Positions 9,524-17,470 of a stretch of 64,000 nucleotides of DNA are shown here, in pieces (the stretch's first letter is position 1; each line of letters opens with the position of its first letter). Below the pieces are notes generated by a model. The model saw only the letters and a program-made list of their open reading frames with translations. It was not told the origin of the DNA and did no database searches. Source of the DNA: Antedon mediterranea (Eukaryota; Echinodermata; Crinoidea; Comatulida; Antedonidae); assembly GCF_964355755.1 (NCBI RefSeq), contig NC_092672.1, positions 20,892,501 through 20,956,500 on the forward strand, read 5' to 3'. A program made the position numbers and the translations under genes.

Positions 9524-12172
9524 TCAAGCCACGGGAGTATCCCCAACCACACCGTTCTGAGCCAAATTGCTGGCACAGAACGAAGACCCCCGTACGACCT
9601 CGATCGTAGTCCCACCTGGGTCCACCAACCCCTCCTCATTAGGGTCCGGTCCTGATTGCCGGATTTGTGAAATCGGAACTACGTCATCCACGTCCTCCCG
9701 GAAACGGACCCACCGGCTATGTGCCCTGACGCAATAAGAGCATCCCCCGCAAGGCAAATCCCCCGGATCAACCCCCTGCTCAAAATGGTCAACCGGTCTG
9801 GCCAGACGGGATAACGCATCTGCATTCCCATGTAGTACCCCCTTACGATGCTCCAGGACAAGATTATAGAGGCTGAGTTCCTCTATCCACCTAGCTAATT
9901 GCCCTTGGGGGTTTTTAAACGACAGTAACCAGACCAGGCTGCTATGGTCTGTTCTAACCCGGAAAGGCCTACCCAAGAGATAGTGGCGAAAATGACGTGT
10001 CAAATACACCACCGCCAATAATTCTTTGCGGGTCGTACAGTAATTGCGCTGCTCCGCCGTAAGACGGGTGCTAGCATACGCAATTACCCTCTCCTTTTCC
10101 CCTTGTACCTGTAGTAGTTCTCCCCCCAACGCCAGGTCCGACGCATCCACATCTAAAATGAATTCGTCCCTGGTATTAGGAAGGGTGAGAACAGGGGGTG
10201 TAATGAGAGCCAACTTTAAACCAGCAAAAGCAGCTTGCTGTTCGAGCCCCCATGCAAATGGCACCCCTTTACCCAGTAATTCGTACAACGGGCCAGCCTT
10301 ATCGGCGAAATGGTCAATGAATTCCCGGTGGTAATTAGCCAGTCCCAGGAACTGCTGCAACTCCTTTACCGAGGTAGGTACGGGCCAATCCTGGACTACA
10401 GTAACATCTGTAGCCGAAATCGATAAGGCATCCCCACCAACCACCCGGCCTAGGAATTCCACCTCCCGTTGGAAAAAGATACATTTTTTCGGCTTGAGCT
10501 TAAGGCTGCTGGCACGGAAACGTTCTAAAACATGTCGGACATTGCCCAAATGGTCATCAAAATTCCGTCCCATGACTACAATGTCGTCCAGAAAGGCAAG
10601 AACGGTGTCCCAAGCTAGCCCCCTCAGTACTAAACCCATAGCCCGTGAAAACGTGGCTGGGCAATTTGATAGCCCGAACGGCATTTTAACAAATTCAAAT
10701 AGCCCGTACTTGGTAATGAATGCCGTTTTTCTCCTATCCTCTTCCCCCATACTAATTTGCCAGTACCCCCATATGGCATCCAATTTGGTAAACCACGTGT
10801 TGCCCGACAAAGCGTCGAGACAATCCCGTACCAAGGGTAGAGGATAAGCGTCCTTAATTGTAACATTATTTAGAGCCCGGTAGTCGATACAGAACCGCAC
10901 TGAGCCGTCCCGTTTGCGTACCAACACCGGTGGAGAGGCCCACTCGGACACTGAAGGCTGAACCACCCCTGCTTGTAACATTTTATTTATCTCCTTTTCC
11001 TCCTCCCCGGCGAAGTGCATGGGAGTTGGTCGGAGTCGTTGTCGAATTGGCGGCGCATCCCCCGTATCGATAGTATGCTCAATACCCTTCAGGGTCCCTA
11101 TATCAAATTGATGAGCCGCAAAGACATCTTGAAACTCAATGAGCAGTTGTTTCGCCCTATCGAACTCGGAACCGGACAAGGTTTTCCTTACATCCGCTAA
11201 CATCCCTTCCAGGTGTTGTGGTACCCCACCCTGTTTCGTGGAGGATTTCTCTGCACTGTCAACCCCTACGGTGGACACCGATGCCTCCTGAGAAGGCGCG
11301 TGATTACCCTCCCACTCAGTGGCATTCCCCACAACCTCTCCCTGTTTCAGTGTTACATATCTGTCCGTAAGATTCGCCACGCAAACTTTGGGAACAGTCC
11401 CACCCCGATGAATGGTAGATGGAATTAAAACTTTCCCCTGATTATCGGGTTCAATGAAATAATCGGGGAGATGCTCCCCTGTTACGTCCAACCGGCACAG
11501 TATATATCCCGCCGAAAACGGAGGAAGCACCCTGCGCTTGCCGACCGTCACCCGAGCAACCCTAGGGCTAACCTCCCCCGCCTCTTTGCGAAGCGAAAGT
11601 GTACTTGTTCCCACAGACAGTAATAATTTCCCACAATCGATAAGAGCTCGATTGGGTATCAAAAAATCCCCTCCCAGCAACATATCGTCATTTATAGGCG
11701 CCACGTACATATACTCAGTGTACTCTTCGGAACCTAATGCGAAAGTGACTGGGCCTACCCGATACCCTGGCATAGAAGTCCCCCTCCCTGCCAATTTAAA
11801 GGAAAGTTCTGCAATTATTGGTGGGGCGGGATCCAGCTTGGCAAACACCCGGTCTGAGAGAATTGTGTAATCAGCAGCGGTATCTACTACAGCTACCGTG
11901 TGAACCCCATTTACAAACACTGTGGCATGCAATGCCTTCGCCGACTCTACCCTATTTACCACTATGCATGGTCCCCTTTCCTTTAGACTAACCATGTCCA
12001 CGGACACCTCCAGAGGAACCCCACCCGGGTACCCCTGTACCTCTTCCCGCTTAGCGCACGAGCCTTCAAAACGCTGGCAGTCGGTGGTCAGGCCCCGACC
12101 CCCGACCCCTACTCGTTTAAAGGATCTTCTTGTTCCCCCACCTGCCTGGCTTGACGCGCTAATTTCGGGCAT
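9524..12172 (-). CDS. pol: Pol polyprotein (protease, reverse transcriptase, RNase H; no integrase)
   Basis: Open frame of 882 residues overlapping gag in the -1 frame, probably made as a Gag-Pol fusion by frameshifting. Residue positions from the ATG at 12172: aspartic protease DTAADYTIL at 97-105 with LLGGDFL at 165-171; reverse transcriptase with YRALNNVTIKDAYPLP around 431-446, KLDAIWGYWQI around 463-473, MPFGLSNCPATF at 497-508 and catalytic FLDD at 528-531; RNase H with DVDASD at 674-679, KELLAVVYLTRHFRHYLLG around 716-734, TDHSS at 741-745 and GNADALSRL at 782-790. After about residue 840 the sequence stops resembling gypsy Pol, and the integrase zinc finger and DDE core are missing. 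The protease has DTAA rather than the more common DTGA or DSGA. Confidence 0.93.
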   Translation of the reverse strand: MPEISASSQAGGGTRRSFKRVGVGGRGLTTDCQRFEGSCAKREEVQGYPGGVPLEVSVDMVSLKERGPCIVVNRVESAKALHATVFVNGVHTVAVVDTAADYTILSDRVFAKLDPAPPIIAELSFKLAGRGTSMPGYRVGPVTFALGSEEYTEYMYVAPINDDMLLGGDFLIPNRALIDCGKLLLSVGTSTLSLRKEAGEVSPRVARVTVGKRRVLPPFSAGYILCRLDVTGEHLPDYFIEPDNQGKVLIPSTIHRGGTVPKVCVANLTDRYVTLKQGEVVGNATEWEGNHAPSQEASVSTVGVDSAEKSSTKQGGVPQHLEGMLADVRKTLSGSEFDRAKQLLIEFQDVFAAHQFDIGTLKGIEHTIDTGDAPPIRQRLRPTPMHFAGEEEKEINKMLQAGVVQPSVSEWASPPVLVRKRDGSVRFCIDYRALNNVTIKDAYPLPLVRDCLDALSGNTWFTKLDAIWGYWQISMGEEDRRKTAFITKYGLFEFVKMPFGLSNCPATFSRAMGLVLRGLAWDTVLAFLDDIVVMGRNFDDHLGNVRHVLERFRASSLKLKPKKCIFFQREVEFLGRVVGGDALSISATDVTVVQDWPVPTSVKELQQFLGLANYHREFIDHFADKAGPLYELLGKGVPFAWGLEQQAAFAGLKLALITPPVLTLPNTRDEFILDVDASDLALGGELLQVQGEKERVIAYASTRLTAEQRNYCTTRKELLAVVYLTRHFRHYLLGRPFRVRTDHSSLVWLLSFKNPQGQLARWIEELSLYNLVLEHRKGVLHGNADALSRLARPVDHFEQGVDPGDLPCGGCSYCVRAHSRWVRFREDVDDVVPISQIRQSGPDPNEEGLVDPGGTTIEVVRGSSFCASNLAQNGVVGDTPVA
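12109..12125 (-). promoter_or_regulatory. Probable -1 ribosomal frameshift site (T TTA AAC) at the gag/pol overlap
   Basis: The heptamer TTTAAAC (plus-strand 12115-12121) is in the correct gag phase (CCT TTA AAC) and sits one codon before the gag stop TAG at 12109-12111. Pol is in the -1 frame and continues F-K-R-V-G after it. A G-rich stretch with potential GTCGG/CCGAC pairing follows, which could form the stimulatory structure. TTTAAAC is a classic -1 slippery sequence. Confidence 0.8.
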
Positions 12173-14298
12173 TCCCTTTTGAAATGACCCACTTCATTAC
12201 ATTCAAAACAGCGGTCCCAGTTAGTAGTAGTGGATTGGGGAGGAGGTGACGGCCCCGAGCCCCCACCCAAACGATCCCCACCCTCTACTATTTCCAAGAC
12301 CCTTTTTAACAACCCTTTAACCTGGGCCAAATCCGCCTCTATCGCCATAACCCTTTTACCTAACCCACCCGGCTGGGCCTCGGCCCCACCTCTAGGTGGT
12401 GGTCGGTAAAATCCCCTATTTTCCACCCCTGGCCTACGCTCAACTAACCGCACTACGGGATCCCCCTCCACCTCACTATCGTTATCCTCCTCCAGTTGGA
12501 CGGGCCTGGAAGAAAGCGGACGTGATTGTGTCGTCGGCCTAGTCGAGACCGATGGAGACCTTGCCTGGGGTGGTAGTGACGTCATTTCTTTTCCCCACTT
12601 AGTTTCATAAAGAGATTGGAGGCTGTTAAATTTATCATACTTTCTAAGCGCCTCGGACATAGTCGCGCAATTTTCAAAAAGTACCAATTTTCCCACCCCC
12701 GTGTTACGGCACCCGATACAGAACTTCATGGCTGAATGTCTCTGTATCCATTCATTAGAAAGCGGCTTGAATGCTTTCCTAGTTAGGGTTAATACCCGAT
12801 CGGCCCATTCCCCTACTGACTCCGTTCCCTGTTGGGATGCGGTCTCTAGTTTGGCCTGGAGGACCTCGGGAAGTTCATCCTCCGTAAACCGTTGGTCAAA
12901 GGCATGAATTATATCCCAAAAGGAAATGTCCCCATCCATTGTTACTAAATTGGTGTAGAGGTCCGCCGCAGCCCCCTCCACGCACCAACACAAAGCCTCT
13001 TTCATCTCCCAGGGCGAAAGATGATGCTCTTCCGAAAAAGCCCTAAACCTACGTTTAAAGAAAGCCCAGTTATCCTTCCCTCTATATACCAGGCTTCTCG
13101 GGACGTCCTTAGAACGGAAAGGTTCCCATCTTGGCCTACCACCCGACCTACTACCCCTAGTTCCAGCCCTTGGACCTCTATCCCTTCGGTCCTGGTACAA
13201 TACTGGCCCCTCTTCGTATCTACCCCAGGGTTGTGGAACGACCCATGAATAGTCCCAGTCCTGACGACCTGGCCCCTCCCGCTGACGACCAGATGGCCAT
13301 CCATACGGAGACTCGAACCCCTGGTATCCACCCCACCTCCCGAATCGGTCCGAAGTCCAATCCGCTTCCTGGCGAGTAGGCATGTGCGAGGGTACTGGTC
13401 TCTCAACCCGTGGACGATATTCAGGACGGTCCCAAGTACCATCCCCATGGAACCCGTTCCCTGATCTATCTCCCCCCCATGAGTTACCCTCCCTCATATT
13501 TGGCCATTGTCGGCCTGTACCAACCTCGTCCCTTTGAGAATCCCTCCGTGGAGCCGGATATCCCCCTTTCGACACCGGAGTCCCATATCCTTTATTCCCG
13601 CTAAACTCCTTCCCCCCTCTACATGCGGATACCTCCCCAGCCTTGTACTGGAGAGTCGCTGCGTACTCTTCTGCGGAACCCACGTGAGCCTCCTCCCCAC
13701 TAGAGTAACCCCCTTCCTGGTTCTCTGGAGAAAGAGAGAATTCCCTAAAGGACATAAACTTAAGCTTTTGCTCAGTGTTCCGGGAACGAATATCACCATT
13801 CCCGGGACTCACCTCCTGCTTTAGAGCACTTTTAATCGTATAGGCGCCCTTACTAACCCCAGCAGACCCAGACGATGCCGACCCCTGCCGCCGGACCATC
13901 GAAGATACATCACCTAATCCATGGTGAGCCCTATCAAAAACTACTCCTTTTTCCCCAGAGCCTCCCCTATCAGCCCCACCCTCAGATCCTAAACGCTCGG
14001 CTGCGGAATGAACACCAAAATCATTCCGATCATCTACCAATGACGACACAGAACCCAACATTCGACTAAAGTCCTCGGGTGACAACCTAGGGTTAGGTGC
14101 AAAATCAAATCTGTTCAAGAATTCTGGCTTCTTACTCAGACCCTTAATAGAACTTAAATCTATTACAGACGAAATATTACCCAATCTGGTCCTAAGAGAC
14201 AGAATCTCGTCCGCCCGAACCACTCCTATCCCCGGAATATCGCATAATTGTTCGAGTGTACAAAAATTCACCCGAATGCGATTACCGTCTATAGGCAT
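12109..14298 (-). CDS. gag: Gag polyprotein of gypsy-like element with N-terminal helix-hairpin-helix domain
   Basis: 729 residues from the first ATG (14296-14298); the frame is open 84 bp further upstream but without an ATG. Residues about 8-60 match a ComEA-type helix-hairpin-helix: IRVNFCTLEQLCDIPGIG, then VRADEIL, and a second hairpin IKGLSKK. Residues about 210-400 are Gly/Arg/Pro-rich and probably disordered. A capsid-like region (DNWAFFKRRFRAF, later VGEWADRV) follows. A CX2CX4HX4C zinc knuckle (CFECNEVGHFKREC) lies at about 697-710. Known: Gag forms the particle and packages RNA. The helix-hairpin-helix is normally a non-specific DNA-binding fold and is not a standard Gag part; its role here is unknown. 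The frame ends TTA-AAC-GAG-TAG at the frameshift site. Confidence 0.9.
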   Translation of the reverse strand: MPIDGNRIRVNFCTLEQLCDIPGIGVVRADEILSLRTRLGNISSVIDLSSIKGLSKKPEFLNRFDFAPNPRLSPEDFSRMLGSVSSLVDDRNDFGVHSAAERLGSEGGADRGGSGEKGVVFDRAHHGLGDVSSMVRRQGSASSGSAGVSKGAYTIKSALKQEVSPGNGDIRSRNTEQKLKFMSFREFSLSPENQEGGYSSGEEAHVGSAEEYAATLQYKAGEVSACRGGKEFSGNKGYGTPVSKGGYPAPRRDSQRDEVGTGRQWPNMREGNSWGGDRSGNGFHGDGTWDRPEYRPRVERPVPSHMPTRQEADWTSDRFGRWGGYQGFESPYGWPSGRQREGPGRQDWDYSWVVPQPWGRYEEGPVLYQDRRDRGPRAGTRGSRSGGRPRWEPFRSKDVPRSLVYRGKDNWAFFKRRFRAFSEEHHLSPWEMKEALCWCVEGAAADLYTNLVTMDGDISFWDIIHAFDQRFTEDELPEVLQAKLETASQQGTESVGEWADRVLTLTRKAFKPLSNEWIQRHSAMKFCIGCRNTGVGKLVLFENCATMSEALRKYDKFNSLQSLYETKWGKEMTSLPPQARSPSVSTRPTTQSRPLSSRPVQLEEDNDSEVEGDPVVRLVERRPGVENRGFYRPPPRGGAEAQPGGLGKRVMAIEADLAQVKGLLKRVLEIVEGGDRLGGGSGPSPPPQSTTTNWDRCFECNEVGHFKRECPKLARQARQVGEQEDPLNE

Positions 14299-14637
14299 GA
14301 TAATCCAGATACTACTATTAACTACAATACCAAAACTGGAAGGTTTGAAACCCGCCGCTGGAGATCGATTCGTGACTTCCAAAAGCGGAATAAATATTAA
14401 TTAACAATCAATTAATTAATAAAAATCCTAATGGACACACCAATGTCTGTATCCAATTAATTAATACTTACCGCAACACACCGTACCGTAATAACGCGGT
14501 AAATGCTTTTCCTACCAACCTTGGAAACTAATTTGCATAATATGCGGAACAAGTGTGTCTTCTATCGCACACACAAATTCCTCAGGAAAACAAGCAAAAA
14601 TACAGGAATAATTATCCCTTTTTGCTCGCAGCGCCAA
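14299..14637 (-). other. Gypsy 5' leader between LTR and gag
   Basis: About 340 bp, AT-rich. It holds the primer-binding-like site next to the LTR and an ATTAATTAATT stretch at 14396-14465. It is the likely place for packaging signals, but none can be identified by reading. Confidence 0.6.
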
Positions 14638-14947
14638 TATTGTATTCACCCTGTTTATAAAAGTGACCAGATCTACTTACCTATCTGGGAACTTCTTCCC
14701 GCTTGGGGCAAATCCAATGTAATATATTAATCCAATAGATATACTCGATATAATACTGCCAATAGCCGTATCCTTCTTAACCACGGCAAACTCCGTGGCT
14801 AACTGCCCCGATTTCTGGTCTGCCCCAACCGTTGGCGCATGTCGGCGCCCAGACGTCTACGTCACTTGTACTGGATCCGGGCGCCCGCAGACGGTTGGTA
14901 GGTTCAGGCCATTCATTTATTGCCCACCCCCTGGGGTCGATACTACA
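14638..14947 (-). repeat. 5' LTR of the gypsy-like element
   Basis: Matches the 3' LTR base for base by eye. It is followed in element orientation by the primer-binding-like sequence TGGCGCTGCGAGC at about 14624-14636. Confidence 0.95.
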
Positions 14948-15249
14948 CTACATTGCCTGTCTGTACTAGCTTAGCCTAGCTAGGCGCCGCCGCCTAGTAA
15001 TTGCATTAATTTAGTAACTTACTTTTTTGCCTACTGGAATGTAATTATTGCTTTTTTCCATCAAAATAGTTGTCATTTTGATAAATAAAAAAACCGCTGT
15101 GTACCGCCCTCTCTGTTATGACTCGGTGACCTTTTAAAATAAACAGCTGAGCTAACACATGTTTTTTGTTATGATTTTTGCGATCAATCAATGATATGTT
15201 TGTAGCATAATAATTCTAATATTTGCTACGTCTACTCTAAGACCCGTAA

Positions 15250-15354
15250 GGTCCGTATTAATAACTGGACTATCTCTGGATTTAGTCTGGACAATCTTTA
15301 GTCCTGGACTAAACCAGTATTAAAATCGGCAAAAGATAGTCATGAATACGGGCC
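15250..15354. mobile_element. Short MITE with TIRs GG(T/C)CCGTATT
   Basis: About 105 bp. The ends GGTCCGTATTAAT and (inverted) GGCCCGTATTCAT match at 11 of 13 positions. The interior repeats TGGACT/AGTCC motifs that can fold back. No target duplication resolved. Confidence 0.6.
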
Positions 15355-15432
15355 AGTGTGATTGTGGCCTACACTATGGCTATGCAGTCATTCACAGTAG
15401 GCCTACGCATTAACCTCAACAACAGTCACTGA

Positions 15433-17251
15433 CGTGTGGTGGCGCCAGCGGGGGGGCTACGGGGGCTCTAGCCCCCTCGTCGGGGAGCCTAGCCCCCCCG
15501 TCGGGGAACACGGGTACTTTTTGTCGGGGAATATAATATACAGTAAAAAACGTTCGCGTTCACTTCATAGTAGTCTGGGTTCCAGACGGAGTTTTGTCTT
15601 AATATTAGTAAAAAGATAAATATTTTGGCACATATGGCGTTTCATACGTATACTACTTGAATTGTATTTTCAGACAAAAATCGCGGTCGAAATAAAAACA
15701 AATAAATTTTAAAAAAAGATAATACAGACTTGGGGCAAGTCTAACTTCATAGCTTCAGCGCCTAGAAAACCACGACGTTCCATTGACCGTGAGAGTACGT
15801 CAGAGGGCTAATATGCACTTTTATGCATTCATTTATTGCCAGCGATCTAACTTACTACTAAACATTAGCTAGGTACGCACTTGTCTGGCGGTATCCCTTT
15901 GTACGAATCGTTCAACGTTGGGTGAGACGCGTGATATCAAGTTCCATCCAGGTACCAAAAATGTGTAATGTAGTTATTTTCCAGGCGAAGTTTACCGACG
16001 GTTACCGAAGGGAACACGGGTACTTTTTGTCGGGGAATATAATATACAGTAAAAAGCGTTCGCGTTCACTTCGTAGCTAGCTTCAGCGCCTAGAAAACCG
16101 CGACGTTTCATTGACCGTGAGAGTACGTCAGAGTGATATTATGCACTTTATATGCATTCATTATTGCCAGCGATCTAACTTACTATAGAAAACAATAGCT
16201 AGGTTCGCACTTGTCTGGCGGTATCCATTTGTACGAATCGTTCAACGTTGTCGAGACGCGTGATATCATGTTCCATCCAGCGACCAAAATGTGTACTGTA
16301 GTTATTTTCCAGGCGAAGTTTACTGACGGTTACGTCGTGTACTGCGTCGACGTACTACACTACAGCAAAAACGAATTATGTTAATTGTTCGTATGTTCAC
16401 CATTTTTTTAAATTTACAAGTAACCTTCTGTACCGTGGGGCACCTGAAATAAATTTTCATCCATTACTAAACAAAAAAACATGCAACTTAATTTTCGCTT
16501 AGCCAACATCTTATTATAGCTAAGTTATTACATTTTCAATGTCCTGTGTATGTCATGAATTTCTCACCACTCGGAAGTCCAGATGGTACACACGCATACA
16601 CTTGGGAGGAATAAACTTATTTCCCCGACTGAAAAAGGTCTACGCTTGCGTTTTTTAAGCCTCTAGGCCGGGCTCTAGGCCTGATGTTTCCAAAGTATAA
16701 AATGCAATTTTTTGAAGACATGCAGCTCTAGTTTTAAAAATTTTCTTAGCTCAGCCCCAACAATAAAGCTGGTCATATTTCGAAGTACAAGAAGTGCATT
16801 TTCCGGGACCTAACATCTCTCTATTTTTCAAACATTTCTTAGCTCAGTCACAACCATGATAGGGACTTATATATTTTGTTTCATGTTTTGAAGTATAAAT
16901 AAGTCCAATTTCCGGAACCTCCAACTCTATTTTTCTAAATTTTCTTTGAACTTTTATTTTTTAAATTGAAAAATATGGATTGAATGAAACAGTCATCGCG
17001 CATCGTTTTTTTGCACGCAGTATTTTATTTATGCATTATAAAAAATGGAAAAAATGGCTACCCTAAATCTGATTAAAATGACCTCAAATGACGCTAGAAC
17101 GCGTTGCTTCCGGGGGCTTCGCCCCCTGGACCCCCACCGGGGGCCCTTGGCGGCCCCCTGGCCCCCAGCCTAGTGATGCTCGCTTCGCTCGCATAGCCCC
17201 CTCGTCGGGGAATGTAGCCCCCGCGTCGGGAAGATCCTGGCGCCACCCCTG
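15433..17251. mobile_element. hAT-like non-autonomous transposon (8-bp TSD)
   Basis: 1,819 bp bounded by a perfect 8-bp duplication GTCACTGA (15425-15432 and 17252-17259). Terminal inverted repeats share GGTGGCGCCAG; the right end inverted reads CAGGGGTGGCGCCAG, typical of hAT ends. Subterminal regions are G/C-rich with recurring CCCCCTCGTCGGGG-type motifs, including a GGGGGCTTCGCCCCC hairpin near 17112. No transposase frame. It contains an internal tandem duplication. Confidence 0.88.
15508..16340. repeat. Internal duplication within the hAT-like element
   Basis: The block at 16010-16340 (from GAACACGGGTACTTTTTGTC) is also present at 15506-15570 plus 15746-16007, interrupted there by about 175 bp. 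The copies differ at scattered sites. Confidence 0.8.
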
Positions 17252-17425
17252 GTCACTGATCGTTTTATATTTTAGTACATATAGATATAGATATCACATA
17301 CCAGTTCATAAATCACATTTAGTCCAAAAATATCATAACCAGCAACTACAAATATATTAATAAACAACTTCACTTAACAGGTCTGCCTCATTATTTAAGC
17401 CCTTAATTTCAAAACTGAACTTGTC

Positions 17426-17470
17426 ATGGCACACAACAAAGCGGCAAGTACGCCACCAATATTTTGGAAC
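17426..17470 (+). CDS. Possible first coding exon of the ankyrin-repeat gene
   Basis: ATG followed by 14 codons (MAHNKAASTPPIFWN) and a consensus donor GTAAGTGAT, phase 0. Joined to the exon at 30338 the frame stays open (WN-FSRITMER). The link is inferred from phase and strand only; the intron would be 12.9 kb. The next exon has its own ATG at 30353, so this exon may belong to something else. Confidence 0.4.

Larger units (their letters stand above)
8824..14947 (-). mobile_element. Ty3/gypsy-like LTR retrotransposon, young, lacking integrase
   Basis: Two LTRs of 310 bp (8824-9133 and 14638-14947) appear identical by eye. In element orientation the LTR starts TGTAGTATCG. A primer-binding-like TGGCGCTGCGAGC follows the 5' LTR by one base, and a polypurine tract (GGGGGGAG) abuts the 3' LTR. 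CTAC flanks both outer ends (8820-8823, 14948-14951), a likely 4-bp target duplication. Internally there are gag (with zinc knuckle) and pol (protease, reverse transcriptase, RNase H). An integrase domain, expected after RNase H, is absent: only about 390 bp separate the pol stop from the 3' LTR. No envelope gene was seen. The identical LTRs imply recent insertion, so mobilisation probably used an integrase supplied by a related element. Confidence 0.95.

Noticed and set aside
10044-13824. Plus-strand open frames across the gypsy element
   Set aside because: They are antisense to gag and pol, which have clear domain signatures.
14299-14382. Gag extension upstream of the ATG at 14298
   Set aside because: The frame is open but has no ATG; the helix-hairpin-helix is fully contained after the ATG.
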